From Thiotrichaceae bacterium (lineage in GTDB: Bacteria; Pseudomonadota; Gammaproteobacteria; Eutrophobiales; Eutrophobiaceae): a DNA stretch of 60,061 nucleotides. The notes beneath the pieces were generated by a model. It was not told where the DNA came from and made no database searches. It saw nothing but the letters and a program-made list of their open reading frames with translations. The stretch covers positions 1 through 60,061 of the forward strand of contig DUBV01000093.1 of assembly GCA_012960105.1 (NCBI GenBank), read 5' to 3'. Made by a program: the position numbers and the translations under genes. Of this stretch, positions 34,391-42,680 are shown piece by piece (the first letter of the stretch is position 1; every line of letters starts with the position of its first letter).

Positions 34391-34523
34391 CGCGAGAGTT
34401 TTGTTGCTCCGTGCTCAAACCCTCATGTATTACTCATGCATTCGGACTTTCGGTTTTGGCGTCCTGCGTCGCTCTAATTCCTGCATCCATGCAGTCGTGC
34501 GCGCGCTGCGCTTCACTCTCGCG
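34391..34523. repeat. GC-rich intergenic element with terminal inverted repeats
   Basis: CGCGAGAGT (34391-34399) and ACTCTCGCG (34515-34523) are exact inverted repeats bounding a 133-bp GC-rich block between narK and the PP2C/kinase gene. Inside, from 34406, GCTCCGTGCTC and CCTCATGTATTA recur almost unchanged in the 44861-45014 interval, so this is a dispersed repeat rather than a gene. Any reading frame through it is a by-product. Confidence 0.6.
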
Positions 34524-34654
34524 CAAATATCCTTGTTATAGATACAGGTTATAACTATATAAAGTGACATACATGCTCATTCACAAGTAAACTGAAACCT
34601 CGATGGATTTGTTATCTTTCGGACCTTTTTTATAATGATTAAAAAAATAAATAA

Positions 34655-36376
34655 ATGGCATCACAATTAAAAGTTTCGGTTGGACAGTATTCTGATAAAG
34701 GCAGTAAGCCGACGAATCAGGATTATTGTGGAGTTGAAATCCCCGACGAAAATTTGCGTGAGTCGAAAGGTATTGCTATAGCTATTGCGGATGGTATTAG
34801 TAGTAGTGAACATAGTAAGGAAGCCAGTAGTGCTTGTGTCACCGGATTTTTAGCGGATTATTTTAGCACACCAGAAACATGGTCGGTTAAAAAGTCCGTA
34901 CAACAGGTTCTCACCGCGCTTAATAGTTGGTTGTATAATCAAGGCTCGCAAGAACGTAATAGACATAAAGGTCATGTCACCACACTTAGTGCATTAATTC
35001 TCAAATCAACAACCTGTCATGTGATTCATATTGGTGATAGTCGCATCTATCAATTACGCGAAGGTTATCTCAAACAGCTTACGGTTGATCATAAGACATG
35101 GGTATCTAAAGATAAAAATTATCTCAGTCGTGCCATGGGTGCGGATACGCATCTGAAAATTGATTACAGTAAACATACGGTTGAGGTAGGCGATTTATAT
35201 TTACTTTCGACAGATGGCACTCATGAGTATGTGTCTGAGGATAATTTATTGAAAATTATTCGTGAAAACAAAAATTATCTTGATAAAGCAGCAGAGATAA
35301 TTGTTCAGCAGGCACAAATAAATGGTAGTCCGGATAATGTCACTTGCCAGTTACTTTTAGTTAATGAACTTCCGGTTCAGGATCCAAATGATGTTTATCA
35401 AGTTTTAACCGAACTACCTTTCCCGCCGGATCTTGCTGAAGGAATGATCATTGATGGTTATCGGGTCATCAGGGAAGTCAGTAGTAGTACTCGCTCGCAA
35501 TTGTATTTAGTAGAAGATACTGAAACAGGAATGAATCTGATATTGAAAACGCCTTCGGTAAATTATGAAGATGATCCGGCTTATATAGATCGATTTATTC
35601 GTGAAGAGTGGATAGGTCGGCGTATTGCTAATGAAAATGTTGTTAAAGTTTATGAGCCAACACGTCGTCGTCGATTTTTATATTTAATTTCTGAGTTTCT
35701 AGAAGGTTCTACTTTAAGACAATGGATGCGCGATAACCCCAAGCCGGAACTTGAAGAAGTACGTTTATTAGTGGAACAAATTGCCAAGGGTTTACAAGCA
35801 TTTCACCGATTGGAAATGTTACATCAGGATTTAAAACCAGAGAATATTATTTTGCATCATGCTGGTACAGTAAAGTTAATTGATTTTGGTTCGACTAAGG
35901 TTGCCGGTATTGCTGAAATTAATACACCATTGGATCAAACTAATTTATTAGGCACTAAAAATTATACCGCGCCGGAATACGCAAACGATCAACCGGGGAC
36001 AAATCGGTCCGATATTTATTCTCTAGGTGTGATTACTTATCAAATGTTAACAGGGGAACTGCCTTATGGTGAAATGTCGGCAAAATGGAAGACTACGGAT
36101 TTTAGAGGTACATTAATTTATACACCGGTAACGGACTATAACGCAGCAATCCCAAAATGGATCAGTGCCTCACTTAGGAAAGCAGTGCATCCTGATCCAA
36201 CTAAACGTTATGATGAACTGTCTGAGTTTATGTATGACTTGCGTTACCCCAATCTAAAATTATCTATTGAAGATACACGACCATTAATCGATCGAAATCC
36301 GGTCGGATTTTGGCAGGGTTTATGTGCTATCTTTTTCGGAATTATTATTTACTTGTTATTTCTCATTAAAAATTAA
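34655..36376 (+). CDS. PP2C phosphatase and Ser/Thr kinase fusion protein
   Basis: 573 residues. N-terminal PP2C domain (about 1-235): TNQD (residues 20-23), IADG (44-47), HIGDSRIY (125-132), STDG (185-188) and GSPDN (224-228), all metal-site positions present. Kinase domain (about 265-530): Lys298, HQDLKPENI (390-398) and DFG (410-412). A C-terminal transmembrane helix (about 548-570) anchors it in the inner membrane. This fusion is a known companion of nitrate assimilation genes and lies 290 bp after narK. The His-Gln-Asp loop in place of HRD is a mild deviation. Its substrate is unknown. Confidence 0.88.
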   Translation: MASQLKVSVGQYSDKGSKPTNQDYCGVEIPDENLRESKGIAIAIADGISSSEHSKEASSACVTGFLADYFSTPETWSVKKSVQQVLTALNSWLYNQGSQERNRHKGHVTTLSALILKSTTCHVIHIGDSRIYQLREGYLKQLTVDHKTWVSKDKNYLSRAMGADTHLKIDYSKHTVEVGDLYLLSTDGTHEYVSEDNLLKIIRENKNYLDKAAEIIVQQAQINGSPDNVTCQLLLVNELPVQDPNDVYQVLTELPFPPDLAEGMIIDGYRVIREVSSSTRSQLYLVEDTETGMNLILKTPSVNYEDDPAYIDRFIREEWIGRRIANENVVKVYEPTRRRRFLYLISEFLEGSTLRQWMRDNPKPELEEVRLLVEQIAKGLQAFHRLEMLHQDLKPENIILHHAGTVKLIDFGSTKVAGIAEINTPLDQTNLLGTKNYTAPEYANDQPGTNRSDIYSLGVITYQMLTGELPYGEMSAKWKTTDFRGTLIYTPVTDYNAAIPKWISASLRKAVHPDPTKRYDELSEFMYDLRYPNLKLSIEDTRPLIDRNPVGFWQGLCAIFFGIIIYLLFLIKN

Positions 36377-36385
36377 ATAATTTAT

Positions 36386-38545
36386 TTAATCTAGTCGTTT
36401 ACCAGAAATTTTTTTACCTTCTTGATTTTGACCATCAAGAAATATTTTATCAGTTGAAAGAATTAATTCGTCAGTCCAATCTCCTTCATGCCACTTAAGC
36501 GTAAATCTGCGGGTTTTAGCATCAGTACATTTCCATGTGCCGCTATTGTCTGGTAAGTATTGGTGCTCTCCAACTAAAGTCCCATCAGCAAGAAAAGTTG
36601 TTAATCCACCATTAAACCAGTGCCATGTACCAATGACGGCATTACATATTTCTTTGCTTACACTAGCTTTTCTTAGACCCTCTTGTGCTTCTGTACTGTC
36701 AGGAAATATGATTTTTGATTCCTGAAATTTTATAATCGCAATATCCAGCTTGTTATCAGATAGTGCTTGTTGTGCTTGAAAGAGTAAATGATTAAATTTT
36801 GATTTTTTTAATATTGATTCCTGGCGACGTTTTTCTCGTTGCTTTAGTTTTTGGTCTAGTTTCTGTTGGTGTAATTCTTCATTGTGTTTTTTTTCTTCAG
36901 CTTGTCTTTTTAACAAGGTAAATCGGCGGTTTTTTTCTGCTTCCCGACGCTCTTGTTCTAATATCAATTGTTGTTGTAATTGCTGTTCTTGTTGCTTTTG
37001 TTTCAGTTCTGCAAGTCGCTGTTCTTCTAATTTCCTTTTTTCATTTTTTAGTTGAATACGTTCAATTCTGGTTTGTTCCTCAATTAGTTGCGCATGAATA
37101 ATACGTAGTTGTGCTGAATCTGGATCTACAATGTTTGCATCTTCTAGATAACTTTCAGCTGCATCAAAAAATTCTTTCTGAATGGCCTCTTCTGCAAAAT
37201 TAAGATAGTGCTTCAGGATATTTTTCTTTGCCTCGATTGCTGCTTTATTTTCAGGTTCCAAAAGGAGGATGTCCTGGTAATCACGTAATGCATTTTTATC
37301 ATCAGGTCTGACAATTTGGTCAAGAGCAATATTCTTTTCTGCGCTATTTAATAACTGACTAATTTTATTTTTTTGCGCTTGTCTAACTTTCTTTTCTTCA
37401 TTTAATTTATATTCAGTAATTATTTCTTGTTGCGTTGGGGCAGCAGGTTCTAATTTATATATATCCTGTAAGCTGGATATGGCTATTGAAATAAATGGCT
37501 TGTCATTACTATAGAAAAATAAAAAAACAGCACAAGTTAACAAAGCAATAAGCATTAATCGAATTGAGTGTTTGGGTTTTGATTTCGCCTCAATATGTTT
37601 TGTCCCAGCAACAGTATGGCGTTCAGTTGGAGTTAATTTAATTTCAAGTATGTCGCCTTCAAATTCTTTTCGCCAGTCCGTAATACTTTGTGGACGGTCG
37701 GTATATTTAAATTGCATTGCATGATCAATAGCATTCAGGAATTGCTTCGAATAGCGCCCTTCACATATTTCAGTGGCAGTAACATAGGTGTCTTGGGATA
37801 TTTCAAGAATAGACTTGCTTCTTTCAATAGCATCAATAGGTGAAATCCCGGTTGCTGCTCGATATAAGGTTGCCCCCATTCCATAAATATCGGTCCATGG
37901 ACCTTGTTCATTACTTTTAGAATAATACTGTTCATAAGGCGCATAACCTGATGAGACCATACTGGTTAAAGTTTTTATTTTTTCACCCAATGACTGACGG
38001 GCGGAGCCGAAATCTAGTAACACGGGTGTATTATCCTGATGGATAAAAATATTATCGGGTTTTAAATCACGATGGATAAAGCCTGCTTTGTGAACCAGAT
38101 CCAAACCATCAAGTATGGGAAAGAGTAACGCGGTAAGTTCGGATTCCGGCAAGAAATTATTGTTTTTCAATTTATCCTGCAAGGTTTGTCCATGTTCATA
38201 ATTCATGACCATGTATCCAGTATTATTTTCTTCAAAGACAGCTAATACCGGAACGATATTAGGATGTTTAAATTTGGCTAATGTTTGTGCTTCGCTGATG
38301 AACCGTTCCAGACCCCATGTGTATTTATCACTATGATTTTCAGAAATGGGATAGACAGATGACTTGTTTTCACGAACGGCAAATTCTATGGGCAGATATT
38401 CTTTGATAGCAACATCGATGTGAAGATTTAAATCCTGGGCAAGATAGGTGATACCAAAGCCACCTTGCCCCAGAATGGATTTTATTTTGTACCAATGTAA
38501 TTCAAATCCGGAAGGTAAGGAATTACGATGTGTTATCCCATTCAT
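36386..38545 (-). CDS. Transmembrane Ser/Thr protein kinase with TPR-like, Trp-rich C-terminal module
   Basis: 719 residues from ATG 38545; a TTG 15 bp upstream is possible. The kinase domain (first ~305) has GQGGFGITYLA, AIKEYL (Lys48), IHRDLKPDNIF and LDFGSAR, then APYEQY, all expected for an active enzyme. A transmembrane helix (LMLIALLTCAVFLFFYS, about 330-348) is followed by TPR-like units, a Glu/Gln/Arg coiled coil (about 475-600) and a C-terminal domain beginning CNAVIGTWHWFNGG that is shared with the secreted protein at 25546. The output end is cytoplasmic and the module extracytoplasmic. It is convergent with the PP2C/kinase gene, 9 bp away. Confidence 0.85.
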   Translation of the reverse strand: MNGITHRNSLPSGFELHWYKIKSILGQGGFGITYLAQDLNLHIDVAIKEYLPIEFAVRENKSSVYPISENHSDKYTWGLERFISEAQTLAKFKHPNIVPVLAVFEENNTGYMVMNYEHGQTLQDKLKNNNFLPESELTALLFPILDGLDLVHKAGFIHRDLKPDNIFIHQDNTPVLLDFGSARQSLGEKIKTLTSMVSSGYAPYEQYYSKSNEQGPWTDIYGMGATLYRAATGISPIDAIERSKSILEISQDTYVTATEICEGRYSKQFLNAIDHAMQFKYTDRPQSITDWRKEFEGDILEIKLTPTERHTVAGTKHIEAKSKPKHSIRLMLIALLTCAVFLFFYSNDKPFISIAISSLQDIYKLEPAAPTQQEIITEYKLNEEKKVRQAQKNKISQLLNSAEKNIALDQIVRPDDKNALRDYQDILLLEPENKAAIEAKKNILKHYLNFAEEAIQKEFFDAAESYLEDANIVDPDSAQLRIIHAQLIEEQTRIERIQLKNEKRKLEEQRLAELKQKQQEQQLQQQLILEQERREAEKNRRFTLLKRQAEEKKHNEELHQQKLDQKLKQREKRRQESILKKSKFNHLLFQAQQALSDNKLDIAIIKFQESKIIFPDSTEAQEGLRKASVSKEICNAVIGTWHWFNGGLTTFLADGTLVGEHQYLPDNSGTWKCTDAKTRRFTLKWHEGDWTDELILSTDKIFLDGQNQEGKKISGKRLD

Positions 38546-38642
38546 GGGGTATATAGGCAAATAATATTAAATATTGAACTTAGTGCTCTTCCAGCTTTAA
38601 CACCTGCTTGAAACGAGTCAAAAAACTCTTTTGAGTATTTAC

Positions 38643-38843
38643 TTACCAAGCGCCCTTTAATTTATTTTCGAGTTCTTCGATTCTTTTTTCCAGTTCAGTA
38701 ACTCGTGCTGTTAAATCAACAGTTTTTTTATCTGGAGTTGATACCATTTCAGTTTTTGTTGATTCAACTTCAAGTAGTGTGCACCCGGATAAAAGTGTCA
38801 GGCCAAGGATTAAACTTGTAATATAAGCGTTACGAATCTTCAT
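38643..38843 (-). CDS. Small coiled-coil lipoprotein
   Basis: 66 residues. A lipoprotein signal ends LLSGC (Cys21), followed by a short linker and a heptad helix (LTARVTELEKRIEELENKLK). It is probably a membrane-anchored periplasmic protein. It lies upstream of the kinase gene on the same strand, with about 80 bp between. No named family is recognised; a surface or envelope spacer role is a guess. Confidence 0.6.
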   Translation of the reverse strand: MKIRNAYITSLILGLTLLSGCTLLEVESTKTEMVSTPDKKTVDLTARVTELEKRIEELENKLKGAW

Positions 38844-39120
38844 TATTGCCCCTCAGTTCTAAATAAGTTTCGTTGTAAAATTATTATGTTTAATCAGTTA
38901 TCATAAACCAGAGATTAGTTATTTAGAAGACATATTATGACTTTCTTTAAGCGTTGACCCGCTAATGTCTAAGCAGTCTTTGAATAAGACATATTCTTAA
39001 AATTAGCTGAAGTCTATGAGAAAAGTCAGACTAGAATTTGAATCAAATTATCCGCTCCCTTGCGGTATATGTTTTTATCAATATATAGAATACATACTTC
39101 AGGAGAAGTATAAATTCGCT

Positions 39121-39492
39121 TTACTCAGGTACAAAAAAAGTACCTTCTTCATCTATTTCCAGCATTAATTCTTCAGCAAGTTTTTTTGTTTCTTCATCAA
39201 ATTCAAAACCAAAACCACGCTCTGAATGTTCTACACTGGTTCCAGCCCAGCGTATGGTTGCATTGAGGCGAATTTCTTCATGACCGAGATCGATAATAAT
39301 GGTGACCGGATCATGTAGATTGATGTGTTCAATCATTTTTCCTTCAGTAGAGACAAACATGCCCCAAGGCGACATGTCGAGCGCATTGCCCTCACCATTA
39401 ACATCTAAATGATGTTCCCATCTGACTTGTTGGCTAAAGACCTGACGTTAATGTTCACGTCGACAAACTGATTTTTGTAGAGGCTGGATCAT
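39121..39492 (-). pseudogene. PilZ-domain gene interrupted by one TAA
   Basis: From ATG 39492, preceded by AGGAG, the frame encodes MIQPLQKSVCRREH, then TAA at 39448-39450, then continues in the same frame as RQVFSQQVRWEHHLDV and NALDMSPWGMFVSTEG to the stop at 39121. RREH-x-RQVF supplies the RxxxR region and DMSPWG the D-x-S-x-x-G motif of PilZ. One base change would restore a protein of about 123 residues. Downstream ATG 39375 would give an 84-residue protein lacking the arginines, so I call it a pseudogene. Confidence 0.75.
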
Positions 39493-39563
39493 TACATTAT
39501 CTCCTGAAGAGGTTGACCTCTTTCTGTATCGGTTTTTATGAAGAAAACTATAGAAATAATGTG

Positions 39564-39611
39564 AGCACTAATCTGGTGCGGTGCGAGAATCATGCGCTCT
39601 AGTCCAGTGCA
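39564..39611. promoter_or_regulatory. Two NtrC-like palindromes upstream of nirB
   Basis: AGCACTAATCTGGTGCG (39564-39580) and CGCTCTAGTCCAGTGCA (39595-39611) both fit TGCACYMNNNKRGTGCA, the first at all but the two end bases. Their starts are 31 bp apart. Relative to the start expected from the sigma-54 promoter at 39684 the centres are near -139 and -108, the same positions as the NtrC sites of glnA. Confidence 0.72.
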
Positions 39612-39683
39612 TATTATTATTAATAAATTAGTAATAATTTTTATTTCCATATATAAATCAATGATTTATACCGCTGCCATTTT

Positions 39684-39700
39684 ATGGCACGCAAGCTGCA
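39684..39700 (+). promoter_or_regulatory. Sigma-54 promoter for nirB
   Basis: ATGGCACGCAAGCTGCA fits YTGGCACGRNNNTTGCW with GG (39686-39687) and GC (39698-39699) exactly 10 bases apart. Transcription would begin near 39711, about 27 bp before the nirB ATG at 39738. Confidence 0.82.
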
Positions 39701-39737
39701 ATAAGCGTTTAAATCTTACTTTTCAATTGGTTATTTA

Positions 39738-42272
39738 ATGAGTAAACAAAATTTAGTCATCATTGGCAACGGCATGGTCGGTCAGAAATTTCTTGAATAT
39801 ATGGTCGAGCGAGATGAGGGAAAGCAATTTAATATTATTACCTTCTGTGAAGAATCACGTCCGGCATATGACCGTGTACACCTATCTGAATTTTTTACTG
39901 GTAAAACGGCGGAAGATTTATCTATGGTGGAAGAGGGTTTCTTTGAAAACAATAATATTACCATTCATATCGGTGATAAAGCGGTAAAAATTGATCTTCA
40001 GAACAAACAGCTGATTTCCGAGAAAGGCGTCGAAATTGAATACGACAAGTTGGTGTTGGCGACCGGTTCTTATCCTTTTGTACCACCGATGCCAGGACAT
40101 GATCGTAAAGATTGTTTGGTTTACCGTACCATAGAAGATTTGAAACAAATTACTGACGCGGGTAAACGCGGCAAAGTCGGTGTTGTTGTTGGTGGTGGTT
40201 TATTAGGTTTGGAATGTGCCAATGCCGTTAAAAACCTAGGTGTGGAGACACATGTGGTTGAATTTGCGCCGCGCTTAATGGTGGTGCAAATTGATGAAGC
40301 TGGCGGCAATATGCTGCAACGCAAAATTGAAGGATTAGGCGTTTCCGTGCATACCTCGAAAAATACCACTGAGATTATTGATGGTGAAACACATCAACAT
40401 AAGATGGTTTTTGCTGATGGTGAAAGTCTGGAAACAGACATGATTGTCTTCTCTGCGGGTATTCGTCCTCGTGATGAACTGGCAAAAGACTGTGGATTGG
40501 ATGTCGGACAGCGTGGTGGTATTGCGGTTAATAACCAATGTCTGACTTCTGATGAAGATGTTTATGCCATTGGTGAATGTGCATTATGGAACGAACAGAT
40601 TTTTGGTCTTGTTGGCCCAGGCAATCAAATGGCTGCGGTCGTTGCTGATCACTTAATGGGGACAGCAGATGCGGCTTTTACCGGTGCGGATATGAGTACC
40701 AAGTTAAAACTCATGGGTGTTGATGTTTGTAGTATTGGTGACGCACATGGTAGTTCACAAGGTTCACTCTCCTATTCATTTGTTGATGAGCCAAATGAAA
40801 TTTATAAACGAATTATTGTTAGCGAAGATAAAAGTAAATTACTCGGTAGCGTCTTAATTGGTACCTCAGAAGAATACGATACCTTATTGCAATATGCGTT
40901 GAATGGAATAGACCTTCCTGAACATCCGGATGATTTAATTCTTCCACAACGAGACGGCAGTGGTCCTGTTGGTTTAGGTGTTGATGCTTTGCCGGATACG
41001 GCACAGATTTGTTCTTGTAATAATGTTAGTAAAGGTGATTTGATTGCCGCTATTGACGGCGGTGCGATGGCATTAGGCGATCTAAAAGAATGTACTAAAG
41101 CCGGTACAACCTGTGGTGGTTGTAATGTTATGGTTGGTCAGGTTTTAAATAGTGAATTAGAAAAACGTGGTATTGAAGTTAACACCGATATTTGTGAACA
41201 CTTTCCATATACCCGACAAGATTTATACATGCTTGTTCGTACTGAAGAGATTAAAACATTTGGTGATTTGATTGCAAAACATGGGTCGGGTAGCGGGTGT
41301 GAAGTTTGTAAACCGGCTGCGGCATCAATTCTAGCTTCTTGTTGGAATGAATACATATTAAAGAATGAGCATACGCAATTACTTGATACCAATGACCGTT
41401 TTCTTGCCAATATGCAAAAAAATGGTACTTATTCAATTGTACCTCGAATCGCTGGTGGTGAAATCACACCGGAAAAATTAATTGTTATTGGTGAAGTGGC
41501 TAAGAAATATAATTTATATACGAAAATTACTGGTGGACAACGTATCGATTTATTTGGCGCACGTGTTGATCAATTACCACCTATCTGGGAAGAATTGATT
41601 GCTGCTGGTTTTGAATCAGGTCATGCCTACGCGAAATCATTACGTACAGTTAAGTCTTGTGTTGGCAGTACCTGGTGTCGTTTTGGTGTACAAGACAGCG
41701 TCAAGATGGCGATTGATATGGAGAATCGTTACAAGGGATTACGCGCACCACATAAATTTAAAATGGCAGTGTCCGGTTGCACGCGTGAATGTGCTGAAGC
41801 GCAAAGTAAAGATGTCGGCATTATTGCGACGGAGAAGGGCTGGAACTTATACGTCTGTGGTAATGGCGGCATGAAGCCTCGACACGCGGATTTGTTTGCT
41901 TCGGATCTCGATGATGAAACGCTAGTTAAATATATCGATCGTTTTTATATGTTCTACATTCGAACAGCCGATAAATTACAACGTACATCAACCTGGATGG
42001 ACAACATGGAAGGTGGCTTGGAGTACCTACAAGATGTGATTATTAATGATCGCCTTGGTATTGCCGAAGAGTTGGAAAAAGAAATGGCGCTAGTAATAAA
42101 TACTTATCAATGTGAATGGAAAACGACCATTGAAGACGAGAAAAAAATGAAACAATTCAGACATTTTGTTAATAGCGATAAGACGGATAACAAAGTGGTT
42201 TTTGTGCAAGAGCGTAATCAAATAAGACCCGCGACTACCGAAGAAGAACAAGAGTATGCTGAAACGGCATGA
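39738..42272 (+). CDS. nirB: NAD(P)H nitrite reductase, large subunit
   Basis: 844 residues, the normal NirB size. The N-terminal FAD/NADH part has VIIGNGMVGQKFLEY and VGVVVGGGLLGLECA. A bacterioferredoxin-like [2Fe-2S] domain follows (about residues 422-470): ICSCNNVSKGDL and CTKAGTTCGGCNVMV. The sirohaem/[4Fe-4S] half has CVGSTWCRFG (near residue 641) and SGCTRECAEAQ (near 680), supplying the four cluster cysteines. It reduces nitrite to ammonium in the cytoplasm with NirD. It is the first gene of a nirB-nirD-molybdoenzyme run under a sigma-54 promoter. Confidence 0.95.
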   Translation: MSKQNLVIIGNGMVGQKFLEYMVERDEGKQFNIITFCEESRPAYDRVHLSEFFTGKTAEDLSMVEEGFFENNNITIHIGDKAVKIDLQNKQLISEKGVEIEYDKLVLATGSYPFVPPMPGHDRKDCLVYRTIEDLKQITDAGKRGKVGVVVGGGLLGLECANAVKNLGVETHVVEFAPRLMVVQIDEAGGNMLQRKIEGLGVSVHTSKNTTEIIDGETHQHKMVFADGESLETDMIVFSAGIRPRDELAKDCGLDVGQRGGIAVNNQCLTSDEDVYAIGECALWNEQIFGLVGPGNQMAAVVADHLMGTADAAFTGADMSTKLKLMGVDVCSIGDAHGSSQGSLSYSFVDEPNEIYKRIIVSEDKSKLLGSVLIGTSEEYDTLLQYALNGIDLPEHPDDLILPQRDGSGPVGLGVDALPDTAQICSCNNVSKGDLIAAIDGGAMALGDLKECTKAGTTCGGCNVMVGQVLNSELEKRGIEVNTDICEHFPYTRQDLYMLVRTEEIKTFGDLIAKHGSGSGCEVCKPAAASILASCWNEYILKNEHTQLLDTNDRFLANMQKNGTYSIVPRIAGGEITPEKLIVIGEVAKKYNLYTKITGGQRIDLFGARVDQLPPIWEELIAAGFESGHAYAKSLRTVKSCVGSTWCRFGVQDSVKMAIDMENRYKGLRAPHKFKMAVSGCTRECAEAQSKDVGIIATEKGWNLYVCGNGGMKPRHADLFASDLDDETLVKYIDRFYMFYIRTADKLQRTSTWMDNMEGGLEYLQDVIINDRLGIAEELEKEMALVINTYQCEWKTTIEDEKKMKQFRHFVNSDKTDNKVVFVQERNQIRPATTEEEQEYAETA

Positions 42273-42301
42273 AGTAAAAGAACTGCAATTAGGAATTTTT
42301 A

Positions 42302-42655
42302 ATGAGTGAAGTAAATAAAAGTATTGAAAAAGGTGAATGGCTGAGTGTTTGTCAGGAAAGTGATTTGATTCCGAATATTGGTGTCGGTGCTTTACTTGGA
42401 GAACAACAGGTGGCTCTTTTCAAAATAAATAATGGCGATATATTTGCTATTGATAATTACGATCCATTTAGTGATGCGAATGTATTATCGCGTGGTATCT
42501 GTGGTGACATAAAAGGTCAGGCTGTCGTTGCATCACCTATTTACAAACAACATTTTAATTTAAGTACAGGTCAATGTTTGGAAGATGAGACAGTTAAAAT
42601 TGATGTATATCAAGTACGTGTTATTAATGGCGATGTACAGTTAGCAAATAATTAA
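42302..42655 (+). CDS. nirD: Nitrite reductase small subunit (Rieske-like)
   Basis: 117 residues with the Rieske-type fold of NirD: SDLIPNIGVGALLGEQQVAL, then FAIDNYDPFSDANVLSRGIC and VASPIYKQHFNLSTGQCLED. As in other NirD proteins the Rieske cluster cysteine/histidine pairs are not complete, so it likely does not carry a [2Fe-2S] centre. It supports NirB in nitrite reduction. It starts 29 bp after nirB. Confidence 0.9.
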   Translation: MSEVNKSIEKGEWLSVCQESDLIPNIGVGALLGEQQVALFKINNGDIFAIDNYDPFSDANVLSRGICGDIKGQAVVASPIYKQHFNLSTGQCLEDETVKIDVYQVRVINGDVQLANN

Positions 42656-42680
42656 AAATATTATAACCAGAGATAAATAA

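Noticed and set aside
34353..34541. Plus-strand reading frame after narK
   Set aside because: It overlaps the end of narK and runs through the GC-rich repeat element with inverted ends; no start signal or protein-like pattern.
39121..39375. Short PilZ gene starting at ATG 39375
   Set aside because: It would lack the RxxxR arginines; the original start and ribosome site are at 39492, so it is the tail of a broken gene.
13599..39450. TAA read as a sense codon in this organism
   Set aside because: TAA ends many intact genes in the window, for example narK, ppnP and the Rap1a-like gene, so reassignment is not tenable.
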